64,000 nucleotides of DNA from Gardnerella piotii (GCF_003397585.1 NZ_QJUV01000001.1:434001-498000), one strand, 5' to 3'; positions 53,601 through 61,925 are shown, counted from the first letter of the stretch. Numbers and translations are program-made. Notes: generated by a model not told the origin, from the letters alone.

Positions 53601-55769
53601 GATCAGCCAGAATCTATTAACTACAAGCACCCTGTGTATGCAAAGGTGAAGGTTACGCGCGACGACAAGAATAATCAGTTCGGCCTTACGTTGTATAAGA
53701 ATTACCCTAATGCGTATATGGGCAATGGTTACGACCTTAAAGTAGGCGAGTCGTTACCTAACGATGCAACCTTCGACTCGTGGATGACTAAGTCTGTTGG
53801 CAAACTTCATCAGCACGTAATCTGCTCCAAGAAGGGCAAGGATGGCAAGTATAGCGACTATACTTACAACACTCTGCCTGGTCATGTTGATAGTAAAGTT
53901 AAGAATGCGAAAGATATCGAAAAAGACGGCTTAAGGTTTAAGAAGCAAACGATTTGGGGACATGCTACTTTCAATCAGCAAAAGTCGTGTATCAAAGATC
54001 GTAACAACTGCAAGCCTGATGACTTGCTGTATGACGATTGGGTTCCTGGCGGCAATAGTAATAATACTTCTGAGCGCACCCGCGGCTTCTTTGGCGGAAA
54101 GGCTCAGAAGACTGGAGACTACCAGTGCAAGGTCTACGCTATAAGGGGCGATAAGAAGTCTGATGAGTTTAAGAAGGCTGTTGAGGCTAAACTCAAGTCT
54201 AAGAAGAACGAAGATCCAGCTCCAAGCGTGCTGAACGCTAAGGGTAATCCATACGGCACAGACGGCCAGGGCTACAAAATCGACACATTCTATGTGCGTA
54301 TTCATAACCTCAACCAGCTGTATAACCCTACTTATACGAAGATTCCAGAAATTCAGGCTGGTAGTACTTTTGACAAGAATCTTAATAATCACAAGGCTGA
54401 TATAAGCTCGGGTGCGCCGCAAAGCAAGAAGAAGGTTACCGAAGGCAGCACTGAGGTTAATGCTAACGGCGTTCCTGATTACGACTTGCAAAACGTTAAG
54501 GAAGGCGCTCTGCCTAAAGGCACTTGGTACGAGATTAAGCGCTTTGTTAAGGCTCGCGATATTACAAATTCGAAAGCAACCAATTTGCCTTGGGCGAACT
54601 TCGAGGATGGCGAAGACAACGTTAAGATGAAAGACGGCAAGCCAGAGTTGAAAGATGGCAAGAAGCAGCAAGCCAGCGCGGACGCCACTGGCAAAGGCTC
54701 CGTCACCTTCCGCCCAGATAAGTGGCAAGACGCTGACGATTACTTGGCCGAGGTTGTTGTGCACTACCCAGACGGCTCTACTTCGGACGGCGAAGGCTCC
54801 ATCAACAAGGATCACCCTATCTATGCAAAGGTGAAGGTTACTAGACCAGCTATTGGTAACAACGATTTGCATGTTAACGTTTACAAGTATTTTGACCATA
54901 GTGTGTATAATTCCGATACCAATAACGGCCAAGTTGACTCCACAGATAACATTGCAAATGTTGACAGAAAGGTTGGCGTTACTGTTATGCGCGGAATCGG
55001 ATTGCTGCACGACCTTGGTGTTGACTCGTGGTCTACGGCCAAGCGCGACGGCATTACGCTAAGAACTTTGTGCAGGGATGCGAACAGCAAGAACCAAACT
55101 CAGGTTTGGAGCGAAAATCTCGACAAGTTGTTCTTTAAGCTTAACGGCGGCGATAATCAGAAGGTGTGGGGGCGAGCGAACTTCCAGCAGCAGGAGAAAT
55201 GCCGTAAGGGTAGTAATAATGGTGATGGTTGCGATACTGATGTATTAAAGAACCCTTTGCTTTTCGATAGCACTGCCAACACTATGGAGCGTTCGCGCGG
55301 ATTTATTTCAAACTCCAAAGCGCCTACGGATACTGGAAAGTACTATTGCGCAGTGTTTGCGTTGAAGTTAAAAGCTTTGGGCGAGTATAAAGCTGCTATG
55401 AACTATGGAACTACGATTAGCGTTCCGAGTGGCAGCGATATTGTTAGCGCTATGAAGTTTAAAGGAACGAAGGGCATTGACTACGCCGCAAAGTTCTTCC
55501 CAGTTAAGGTTGTGGAGCCATTTAACCTGCCAAAGACGGGCGGGGAAGATTGCGTGAACTGGAACATGCTTATGAGCGTTGTGTGCGTGATTGGCACGGG
55601 CGCCATGGCGGCTGGGTTCTTCCTTGACCAGACCAAGTGGGGGCGCGCGATGCTTGAGGTGTTGTTGCGCAAAGCACTGATTAAAGTTTTTATCCGCAAA
55701 ACTGCCGAGTGGTGTGGCGGCGTAATGCTGCGCATCGAATGGTGGATAACCGAAAGGTGGCGATGCTGA
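50649..55769 (+). CDS. Pilus tip adhesin / large LPXTG surface protein
   Basis: A 1706-residue secreted protein. Residues 1-60 are an extended signal peptide (LRALFAMLVVAATLLATFVV, cleavage near ASAG). Residues ~310-325 hold DTDGDGIPDFEEY, a calcium-type loop. From ~500 onward, Rib/alpha-like units (RPDKWQDAGEYWAEVVVHYP, then DGTSTD; PVYAKVKVTR) alternate with Cys-containing units (TMERSRALIGGTPKKAGEYECKVFAF), about three of each. The sorting motif LPKTGG is at 1627, followed by a membrane segment and an unusually long basic, Trp-rich tail of ~45 residues. AGGAAAGGTGAG precedes ATG 50649. With the pilin and sortase downstream it is the likely tip or minor pilin. The first third is more AT-rich than the repeats. 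Confidence 0.85.
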   Translation: MLPAGLRGFASRVGRLALRAFAWNKGGAVARPARTLLRALFAMLVVAATLLATFVVPAQKASAGQVYWDKFGNAVVAADHSNLGSAFVNMKTGDCTKYELDKGTCKDEYYPLVEPGKGTDGRTKITFRGVFNPLLDKNRFNTRPVFYLITPRGLVDDTIRITREVKWISIARENNNGKIVLVHKPQDNWDNKSNGSETVGQFYNPGKQRYTYLPSDGDKYNHFWDITLGDKGCGSNRTSMCELYAWKNRGEIGRIFQSWEKEKEAVYRWTVTADVDPRYDPYQLFFAMGYTDDMNENVENASSVRHYTVSGPYDTDGDGIPDFEEYNIGDRPDHGVDQTTKGGMKYDEVKNVEPFSSFESKNYFETGTWDGDTVNGHFVKDGGKTYKLPTKAGLVYSFEGEPTDEKGNKVKVTYDDNYGTAHTLSPGHAWLDPLTGHVSFNPGPEHKRHTITFHVQVKYPDPSLYNCKRSPNDRLIEHLQAKFKVEPMSRFYYPEWDNTTVTAGSSKQSTEPHSKKDDRRGTKYAKKLPAKSFTLNKYGKWGQDPLKWSSLTNGGDKTGKVTFSPEKPMDAGDYKTPVVVTYLDGSTSADPDSGNGGNPVYAPVKVEDLTVTSNPQDLNLKLLNGKSINNNAFGGDINYHNASSQKPRELTKGQSIGKGAKDDGIVLDSWSTNAKGPITFRAVCHKKDDPKAPYTLLKPAEGKNKASGDVDGLQFQDFRQWIRDNDPKCANGNCTDGNQYLSKGEWNSSTMERSRALIGGTPKKAGEYECKVFAFHEAHTGAGKQYNDALKTFDGLVKQGANYGFAFDIGNTFASTRGTEWTVDSFHFKIKLNDNQKYNPTYVKTGTIEAGKFKIGDFVDSNGNSSKQPTSIKNGNGVPTKDQDDIVVDRLPKGTWFEIKRLIKSADKDNNKAKTYPWANLEGDEDNVKRDDKGNPVKKDNKIQPNDTTSIREYGAVTFRPDKWQDAGEYWAEVVVHYPDGTSTDQPESINYKHPVYAKVKVTRDDKNNQFGLTLYKNYPNAYMGNGYDLKVGESLPNDATFDSWMTKSVGKLHQHVICSKKGKDGKYSDYTYNTLPGHVDSKVKNAKDIEKDGLRFKKQTIWGHATFNQQKSCIKDRNNCKPDDLLYDDWVPGGNSNNTSERTRGFFGGKAQKTGDYQCKVYAIRGDKKSDEFKKAVEAKLKSKKNEDPAPSVLNAKGNPYGTDGQGYKIDTFYVRIHNLNQLYNPTYTKIPEIQAGSTFDKNLNNHKADISSGAPQSKKKVTEGSTEVNANGVPDYDLQNVKEGALPKGTWYEIKRFVKARDITNSKATNLPWANFEDGEDNVKMKDGKPELKDGKKQQASADATGKGSVTFRPDKWQDADDYLAEVVVHYPDGSTSDGEGSINKDHPIYAKVKVTRPAIGNNDLHVNVYKYFDHSVYNSDTNNGQVDSTDNIANVDRKVGVTVMRGIGLLHDLGVDSWSTAKRDGITLRTLCRDANSKNQTQVWSENLDKLFFKLNGGDNQKVWGRANFQQQEKCRKGSNNGDGCDTDVLKNPLLFDSTANTMERSRGFISNSKAPTDTGKYYCAVFALKLKALGEYKAAMNYGTTISVPSGSDIVSAMKFKGTKGIDYAAKFFPVKVVEPFNLPKTGGEDCVNWNMLMSVVCVIGTGAMAAGFFLDQTKWGRAMLEVLLRKALIKVFIRKTAEWCGGVMLRIEWWITERWRC

Positions 55770-56016
55770 TGAAGATATTTTCTGCAGCGTAAAACCTGCG
55801 GGAGGGTTTGGGCGCATGATTGTGCTCAATCAAAACTGAAAATGATAACTAAACAGATTAGCTAGTGCAAGTTAATTGCAAGTTGGCTTAACTGGCGGAT
55901 GCTGGTTGCAAGCTGTGATTGGCGGAAGTTGGTTGACGAAACTAGTTAATATAAACACAAAACATAACATATATCTCTCAAAGTGTTCGCAAGAACAAAA
56001 CAAACAAGGAGAAATT

Positions 56017-57762
56017 ATTAATAAGATAACAAAGCAGTGCGTGGCCGCGGTGGCCTCGCTCGCGATGGCTGGCACGCTGTGCGTTGCTGGCGCCGTGGTT
56101 GCTGGTAGCTCCGCTTGGGCTGAGACTCCAGCTGCATGTGATGCTTCTAAGGCACCATGGGATCAGACAAATCAGAAATGCGTTGGTTCCATCGAGATTG
56201 ATAAGTACAAGGATGAACTCAATAGCCAAGATAAACAGGCGAAACAAACTGGTGTTGCTGGCGCTAAGTTTAGGGTGACTCCAGTTAACAAAATTAATGG
56301 CACAGATATTAATCTTAAACAGTATGATGATTGGTTAAAAGTTGCTGCTAAAGTATCAGCTCTTAATGCAAATCCTAGTTCTTTGTCAGACGGCGATTTA
56401 GGAACTGCAGTACAAAATCCTGCGCCAGCTGCTGGTGAAACTGATAAGACTCTGTTTACAACTGGCTCCAATGGTAAAGTAACCATCAGCAATCTTCCAA
56501 TCGGCTTGTATAAGGTTGAAGAAGTTGCTGCTGCTGAGAATTATTCTAACGATGTTGCTCCATTCTTCATGACTGTTCCAGAAATCACTCGTGCTGAAAA
56601 GGCAACGAACAACAGCTACAAGTATGAGGTAAAGGTCGAGCCAAAGAACGCGTACATTAAGGATAATGTTACTAAGACAGCAGATACCACTAAGACGGTT
56701 GGTTCTGGAGATGAAATCACTTACACTATTAAAGCTAAGTTGAATAAGACAAAGGCTACTAATGGTAAGGATCTTACTAAAGATGATCTTCTGGACTTCG
56801 CTATCTACGATGATGTTCAAACTGCAGCATATCAAAATGTTAGTGACGCAATCATTAATAAAGTAAAAATTAATGGTGAGCAAAACGATATGACGAAAGG
56901 TAATGATGAAGATTATGTCGTTTCGTCGGAAGTTGGAACTGGTACGAATGGTATTGAGAATGGTCGTACGCGTTATAAGGTTACTTTTAAGGATAAAGGC
57001 CTTAAAGCTATTGCTGCAAAAGCAAATACGCTTAATACAAAACCAGTAGAAATTGATGTTACGGTAAAGTTTACATTAGCAAAAGATTTAAGCAGCTTTA
57101 TTGCAAAAGGTCTTAAGAACGAGTCTGGCTTTATTCCAGGTCACGGCAAGGGTATAGAACCAAAGCCAACTCCTGGCGGAAGCGAAACAACTAAGTTTGT
57201 TAAGTTCCAGATTAAGAAGGTTAATGGAACCGACGGTAAGTCTCCTCTTTCTGGCGCTAAGTTTGCAATCTTCGCTAATAAAGACCAGGCAGATGCTTGC
57301 GTGAAGGCTAATGACCGCACTAATTGCACTGGTGCGACTGCTAACTTTGTGAATGCTGAGAATGGAACTGGAACTGACGGTATTGCTACTGGTGCAGCCG
57401 CTAATAGTGCTTTTGAGGTAAAGGTTACAAATGCTCAACAGCCATTCTACGTTGTTGAGACCGTGGCTCCAAAGGGCTTTGTTCTTTCTCCAAAGGTTGA
57501 GCAGGTTGTTGCTCGAAATACGGCTGACCCTGCAGGTGGTAGTACTGATGGTGGTCATTATGATGCTGACAAAGCTACCTTTACCTACACCTTTAAGGAT
57601 CTTCCAAATGGTGGTCCTGATGGTGGCGATAACTGGTTCAAGCTTCCAAAGACTGGTGCTGCTGGCGTGATTATCTTTGCGCTTATTGGCCTCGGTCTTG
57701 TTGGCTCTGGTATGTTCGTATTCCTTAAGAATCGCAAGAAGGAAGAAGAGCAGGCTGCGTGA
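56017..57762 (+). CDS. Major pilin (SpaA/FimA type), apparent ATT start
   Basis: Backbone pilin polymerised by the class C sortase. The mature features are clear: signal peptide CVAAVASLAMAGTLCVAGAVVAGSSAWA, pilin-like motif VEPKN near residue 210, E-box YVVETVAPKGF, sorting motif LPKTG near 542, a membrane helix and the basic tail KNRKKEEEQ. The start is the problem. The only good ribosome-binding site, AAGGAG at 56006-56011, points to ATT 56017 (or 56014), which gives the basic N-terminus INKITKQ. No ATG, GTG or TTG fits. GTG 56041 would remove the charged N-region, and upstream frames are not signal-like. About 581 residues. Confidence 0.85.
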   Translation: MNKITKQCVAAVASLAMAGTLCVAGAVVAGSSAWAETPAACDASKAPWDQTNQKCVGSIEIDKYKDELNSQDKQAKQTGVAGAKFRVTPVNKINGTDINLKQYDDWLKVAAKVSALNANPSSLSDGDLGTAVQNPAPAAGETDKTLFTTGSNGKVTISNLPIGLYKVEEVAAAENYSNDVAPFFMTVPEITRAEKATNNSYKYEVKVEPKNAYIKDNVTKTADTTKTVGSGDEITYTIKAKLNKTKATNGKDLTKDDLLDFAIYDDVQTAAYQNVSDAIINKVKINGEQNDMTKGNDEDYVVSSEVGTGTNGIENGRTRYKVTFKDKGLKAIAAKANTLNTKPVEIDVTVKFTLAKDLSSFIAKGLKNESGFIPGHGKGIEPKPTPGGSETTKFVKFQIKKVNGTDGKSPLSGAKFAIFANKDQADACVKANDRTNCTGATANFVNAENGTGTDGIATGAAANSAFEVKVTNAQQPFYVVETVAPKGFVLSPKVEQVVARNTADPAGGSTDGGHYDADKATFTYTFKDLPNGGPDGGDNWFKLPKTGAAGVIIFALIGLGLVGSGMFVFLKNRKKEEEQAA

Positions 57763-57820
57763 TTGTGCGTGATTAGCCAACGCTGGATTAGGTGGCGTTT
57801 GGTTTAATCATGCAAAAGAT

Positions 57821-57918
57821 TTAGGCACTTTGTACCAGAAGACACGCTGCAGCGCTTAAAACAAAATGCGTTGAGCATTTTGTTTCTACGCTGGCGTGTT
57901 CTGGTACAAAGTGCTCTA
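57821..57918. repeat. Very long hairpin between pilin and sortase
   Basis: Outer arms GCACTTTGTACCAGAA-GA-ACACGC-type (57825-57847) and GCGTGTTCTGGTACAAAGTGC (57894-57914) pair over 21 bases with one two-base bulge. Middle AGCG/CGCT and inner AAACAAAATGC (57859-57869)/GCATTTTGTTT (57875-57885) continue the fold almost to the loop. Confidence 0.85.
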
Positions 57919-57920
57919 AT

Positions 57921-58026
57921 CTTTCCCGAGTTTGTACGTGATTTAGGTCAAATGTGGTACAAAGTGCGTCAGTTTTTCCGCTTTTTGTACGTGATTTTGG
58001 TCAAATGTGGTACAAAGTGCGGAGTT
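57921..58026. repeat. Two GTAC-type hairpins before sortase
   Basis: Hairpins at 57921-57968 and 57970-58025 with arms TTTGTACGTGA / GGTACAAAGTGCG. They separate the pilin from the sortase gene within what would be one operon. Confidence 0.75.
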
Positions 58027-58058
58027 ATTTAATTCAATAGCTTGAGCTTGGAGGAGTT

Positions 58059-59219
58059 ATGAAGCTAGCCGATATTAGCAATTGGTGCCGCTCATTGAGC
58101 GAGCGCGCGGTTGCTAAATTGTTTAAGAATAAGGCGAAGCGTACCTCCAATGTGGCTGGCACTAGCAATGTGGCTGGCGCGAGTGGTTTGGCTGCGGAAG
58201 AATCGCAAGCAGCCGAAGAGCAAACTCCACGCTCAATCTCAAGCCAAAAAATAAACAAAAATATAAACCAAAATACACTTAAAACTAAAAAAACAACTAA
58301 AAAAATAACTAAAAAGAAAAGCGCACTGATGCGCATTATAGAGCCGATTGCGCTGGTTCTTGCAGGCATTCTGTGCTTTAGCTACCCTGTGTGCTCAACG
58401 CTGTGGAACAATCACGTTTCTAAGGAGATTTCCACTGCATACGATAAGTACAATCACGACCAGGCTGGCGACGTGCGGCGCGCGCACATTCGCGACGCAA
58501 AGCGCTACAACGCAACGCGCAAAGATATGCTCACGCGAGACCCGTACGGCGGCGATGGGCAGGAAGATATAACCAATACGCCTGGCTACAAGCGCTACCT
58601 TAAAACGCTTGAGGAGCCGATGGGCATTATTGGCATTGTTAAGATCCCGAAGATTGGCGTAAAGCTGCCGATTTACCACGGCACGATGCAAGAGACGCTG
58701 GCGCGAGGCGCGGGGCACTTGTACGGCACGGATTTGCCAGTGGGCGGCAAAGGGCGGCACACCGTGATCACCGCGCATACGGGCTTGCCGAACGCAACCA
58801 TGTTCGACTCGCTAACCGACCTTAAAAAGGGCGACTACTTTTACCTAGACGTGCAGGGCGAGACCTTGCGATACAAGGTGTTTCGCATAAACGTGGTGGA
58901 TCCGCACGATATAAGCCTGCTGCAGCGCGAGCCTGGGCGAGATTTGGCAACGCTGCTTACGTGCACGCCGTACGGAATTAACTCGCATAGGCTGCTGGTT
59001 ACGGGGTATCGCGTGCTGCCAGACCCTGTTGCGGCGCCAGAAGACCATGTGCAGTGGCCGCTTTGGATGACGCTGTTTGTTATAGCGATGATATTCTCGG
59101 CGGCGATTCTTTCCATGATGATTACGGCGGCGGCTGGTAAGAGGCGGCGCAAGTGGGATATTCGCGGCAAGCATATACTATGGGTTGGGCGCGGCGAGAT
59201 TAAACTGCGCGCAAAGTGA
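58059..59219 (+). CDS. Class C (pilus) sortase
   Basis: Membrane transpeptidase that links pilin LPKTG ends to pilin lysines. The 386 residues have a Lys/Thr-rich cytoplasmic lead with tandem TSNVAGTSNVAGAS and an EESQAAEE segment, then membrane helix IEPIALVLAGILCFSYPVCSTL. The catalytic domain has His near 239 (VITAHTGLPNATMF) and Cys near 301 in TLLTCTPYGINSHRLLVTGYR with the Arg nine residues later. A second membrane helix (LWMTLFVIAMIFSAAILSMMI) near the C-terminus is typical of class C. The lid-like DPY motif is visible (RDPYGG). GGAGGAG precedes ATG 58059. Confidence 0.93.
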   Translation: MKLADISNWCRSLSERAVAKLFKNKAKRTSNVAGTSNVAGASGLAAEESQAAEEQTPRSISSQKINKNINQNTLKTKKTTKKITKKKSALMRIIEPIALVLAGILCFSYPVCSTLWNNHVSKEISTAYDKYNHDQAGDVRRAHIRDAKRYNATRKDMLTRDPYGGDGQEDITNTPGYKRYLKTLEEPMGIIGIVKIPKIGVKLPIYHGTMQETLARGAGHLYGTDLPVGGKGRHTVITAHTGLPNATMFDSLTDLKKGDYFYLDVQGETLRYKVFRINVVDPHDISLLQREPGRDLATLLTCTPYGINSHRLLVTGYRVLPDPVAAPEDHVQWPLWMTLFVIAMIFSAAILSMMITAAAGKRRRKWDIRGKHILWVGRGEIKLRAK

Positions 59220-59220
59220 T

Positions 59221-59352
59221 GCGCGGCGCGTGGGCCGCGCGCGAGCGATACTTCCGCTTTTTGTACGTAATTCGGGTCAAATTTGGTACAAAGTGCGGAG
59301 TTGTGTTCCGCTTTTTGTACGTGATTTAGATCAAATGTGGTACAAAGTGCGT
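59221..59352. repeat. GC hairpin and two GTAC-type hairpins after sortase
   Basis: GCGCGGC (59221-59227) pairs with GCCGCGC (59234-59240) directly after the sortase stop, a possible 3' end signal without T-run. 59250-59301 and 59303-59352 are tandem hairpins with TTCCGCTTTTTGTAC / GTACAAAGTGCG arms. Confidence 0.7.
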
Positions 59353-59408
59353 CGCTTTTCCTGATTTTTCAACGTTTTATAGCCTTTAACCACATTGATA
59401 AAAAATTC

Positions 59409-59438
59409 TTTACATACAAAAACAACGTTATTTATTAT
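59409..59438 (+). promoter_or_regulatory. Promoter of leaderless AbiEi-like gene
   Basis: TTTACA (59409-59414), an 18-base spacer and TATTAT (59433-59438), ending six bases before ATG 59445. No ribosome-binding site. Confidence 0.6.
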
Positions 59439-59444
59439 CAACAT

Positions 59445-60863
59445 ATGTCAAAGAAAATAAATATTAACGGCATACCCGATAAATTATTTAAAAAACTTAT
59501 TGAGTCAGAGAATTCTAAGTCATGTCTTATGGCTTCTCAAAGCAATTCTCGAACAGACTTGCGACGCTGCTTAGAATCAGGAAAATTAGTCGAGCCATAT
59601 TACGGCTTCTACGCTATTCGTGATCACTGGGATCAATTGCTGTACAAAGATAAAGTTAAGCGTATTGCAGTCACTCTTACAAACAAGATAAAGATAAAAA
59701 AGTGGAATTTTACTGGCGAAACTGCCGCCGTGCTCCTGGGGTTGGAGGTGGTTCACTTGCCTTACATACATCATTCGCTTACCGAAATATACGTGTCGTC
59801 TAGTTATGCGGAAAAATTTGCTTCGAACAAGAAAAAATCTGATTTAGAGCGGAAAAAATCGGTGCGAAGTGCATTTAGACACAAATATAGCCGACTAAAA
59901 CTTCCAAACATAATAGAAGATGAATCTGGTATAAGGCTAGATGATTTTACTAAAAATAGACATAAAAATGTGAGCAACGGCACAATTATTGGCAAGGGCA
60001 CAAGCGCTAATAGCGGCACAGTAAAAAATACGAATCTTTTGACGGCGTCGTCATTTGGGCATATTGCGACTGATGAAGAACTTGCTATTAGTCATGTTGC
60101 CAGCATTTACAACGTTCTCTACGTGTGCGCTTGGAAGGGGTCGTTCGCCGAGTCGCTAGCAACTTTCGATTCTGCTGCTCGAAAAGGTGAAGATCTTAAC
60201 AAAATTTTGCGTGTTTGTCGTAAATTTTACGGCTCCATGGATTGTTGTAGCGATACGCCGCAGTTCTTGAACAGTGTTCAGAATCCAAAAAACGCGGATT
60301 TTTATGGTGTAAATTATTCGCCTATTAACAATCCAAATTTTCTTGGCACCGATGAATTTGATGTTTTGTCGCGAATGGAGACTTTGGTAAACTATGCGAA
60401 CCCTAAGAGCGAGAACGGCGGAGAGTCACTTGCGCGGGCGATAATGCTTGAGCTTGGTTTTGTGGAACCAGAATTGCAGCACGAGTTTCCAAACCCGAAT
60501 TATCCACAGAGCCCATATCGCGCAGATTTTATGTGGAAAGTTAACGGAAAAATTATTGTTGGCGAGCTGGATGGCACTGATAAATATTTGATTGAAGATA
60601 GAACTTTGTTTGATAACCGCTCGGCTGCTTACGACTTGCGTACTGAGGATTTTGACGGAAGTGTTGAAAATATCAACAACTTCAGCACAAATAACTTATA
60701 TAGATATAATCGTGATGCAGTTAGGAAAGAACGCAATAGAGAGCGGTGGCTTATGGATTGCGGAGTTGTTAGGGTTGTGCGATTTGATTATTGCGATATC
60801 TTGAAGCCGATTGAGTTTAAGAAGAAGCTGCTTTCTGCGGGAGTTCCTGTGGCCGTTGCGTGA
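59445..60863 (+). CDS. AbiEi-like / PD-(D/E)XK nuclease-like protein
   Basis: A 472-residue actinobacterial-type protein. ATG 59445 is chosen since the promoter ends six bases before it. Longer frames enter a hairpin repeat. The N-terminal half resembles AbiEi-type winged-helix antitoxins (SNSRTDLRRCLESGKLVEPYYGFYAI; WNFTGETAAVLLGLEV). The C-terminal third resembles DUF559/very-short-patch nuclease folds, with RADFMW (Asp361), IIVGELDGTDKY (Glu374, Asp376, Lys380) spaced like a PD-(D/E)XK site. No AbiEii nucleotidyltransferase toxin follows. Function is unknown. A self-contained defence or DNA-damage role is possible. Composition is more AT-rich than neighbours. Confidence 0.7.
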   Translation: MSKKININGIPDKLFKKLIESENSKSCLMASQSNSRTDLRRCLESGKLVEPYYGFYAIRDHWDQLLYKDKVKRIAVTLTNKIKIKKWNFTGETAAVLLGLEVVHLPYIHHSLTEIYVSSSYAEKFASNKKKSDLERKKSVRSAFRHKYSRLKLPNIIEDESGIRLDDFTKNRHKNVSNGTIIGKGTSANSGTVKNTNLLTASSFGHIATDEELAISHVASIYNVLYVCAWKGSFAESLATFDSAARKGEDLNKILRVCRKFYGSMDCCSDTPQFLNSVQNPKNADFYGVNYSPINNPNFLGTDEFDVLSRMETLVNYANPKSENGGESLARAIMLELGFVEPELQHEFPNPNYPQSPYRADFMWKVNGKIIVGELDGTDKYLIEDRTLFDNRSAAYDLRTEDFDGSVENINNFSTNNLYRYNRDAVRKERNRERWLMDCGVVRVVRFDYCDILKPIEFKKKLLSAGVPVAVA

Positions 60864-60887
60864 TTTACAACATTCTCGATTAATCTT

Positions 60888-61033
60888 TTCCGCGTTTTGT
60901 ACGTGTTTTAGGCGGATTTTGGTACAAAGTGCGTCAATCTTTTCCGCATTTTGTACGTGATTTAGGTCAAATTTGGTACAAAGTGCGGAAAGTCGTTCGC
61001 GCGCTACGCTTTAAGCGCGAAGGAAGGTCGTCG
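60888..61033. repeat. Two GTAC-type hairpins and a reverse modular fragment
   Basis: 60888-60939 and 60941-60992 are tandem hairpins (CCGCGTTTTGTACG / GGTACAAAGTGCG; CCGCATTTTGTACG / GGTACAAAGTGCGG). 60993-61033 is a modular fragment in reverse orientation (GTTCGCGCGCTACGC...GGTCGTCGCGC). Confidence 0.7.
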
Positions 61034-61104
61034 CGCAATCGCACTATATGTTGTCACTTGTGCATATTCTCAGGCGATTATCAGACTTATAGCAAAATTG
61101 CGAG

Positions 61105-61110
61105 TAAAAT
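61105..61110 (+). promoter_or_regulatory. -10 box for possibly leaderless alarmone synthetase
   Basis: TAAAAT ends eight bases before GTG 61119. No ribosome-binding site. Confidence 0.35.
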
Positions 61111-61118
61111 AAAAAGAC

Positions 61119-61925
61119 GTGATACTTGATCGTCATAATCGTTTAAATTTGGCCGAACTTTACGCCAGCTTGCAAGGGGCTGGCGATGGTGGATCGCCAG
61201 ACGCTTCCGCGGAAAAGTCGCAAGCAACCGCCGACGAAAAGTCCGCGCAAAAATCACCTATAAAAAGCGAAACGCCGCATCTTCCGCCCGAGCAAATGTA
61301 CGAATTCGTAAACATGATGCAAGTGTACGAAGGCGCGATGTACGAAATCAGCACGAAACTGGAGATTTTGGACGGCGAGTTTCAGGTGCGATTTTCGCAC
61401 AACCCCGTGCATCACATGGAGCGGCGACTAAAATCCGTGCACTCGATTTTTGAGAAGCTGCGACGCAGAAACCTAAGCATATCAACGCGTTCGATTCGCG
61501 ACAACCTGTTCGATGTGGCTGGAATCCGCGTGATTTGCAACTATCGCGACGACGTGTACGCGGTTGCGCAATACCTTTCCAAGCAAACGGATATTCAGGT
61601 GCTGCAAGTTAAGGACTACATTAAAAACCCAAAGCCGAATGGGTACCGCAGTTTGCATGTGATTTACGCTGTGCCAGTGTTTTTGTCGTCGGGCGCGCAT
61701 TACACGCCTGTTGAGGTGCAATTCCGCACAATTGCAATGGATTATTGGGCGAGTTTGGAGCATGCGTTGCGCTATAAGGCGGATTTGCCAGACGCAAAGT
61801 TGGCGGAGCATTCTAAGACGCTGCTTGAGTGCGCGCAGAATTTGCAGGCAATTGAGGCGAAGATGCAGGGGATTCATCGCGATATTAATGGTGCGCCGCG
61901 AGTGGAGGATGCGCCTGAGTCGTGA
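61119..61925 (+). CDS. Small alarmone synthetase (GTP pyrophosphokinase family)
   Basis: Makes (p)ppGpp from ATP and GDP/GTP. The 268-residue protein holds only the RelA/SpoT synthetase domain: HNPVHHMERRLKSVHSIFEKLRRR, RDNLFDVAGIRVICNYRDDVYAV, IKNPKPNGYRSLHVIY and VEVQFRTIAMDYWASLEHALRYK. No hydrolase, TGS or ACT domain is present, which places it with RelQ/RelP-type enzymes. Residues ~20-55 form a variable lead with EKSQATADEKSAQKS. It starts at GTG 61119. It may set the basal alarmone level alongside a long Rel elsewhere. Confidence 0.9.
   Translation: MILDRHNRLNLAELYASLQGAGDGGSPDASAEKSQATADEKSAQKSPIKSETPHLPPEQMYEFVNMMQVYEGAMYEISTKLEILDGEFQVRFSHNPVHHMERRLKSVHSIFEKLRRRNLSISTRSIRDNLFDVAGIRVICNYRDDVYAVAQYLSKQTDIQVLQVKDYIKNPKPNGYRSLHVIYAVPVFLSSGAHYTPVEVQFRTIAMDYWASLEHALRYKADLPDAKLAEHSKTLLECAQNLQAIEAKMQGIHRDINGAPRVEDAPES

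Noticed and set aside
56041..56043. GTG 56041 as pilin start
   Set aside because: It would begin within the signal peptide and lose the basic N-region, and it is 29 bases from the AAGGAG site.
59337..59444. Longer N-terminus for the AbiEi-like protein
   Set aside because: The extra codons start inside a hairpin repeat and span the promoter.
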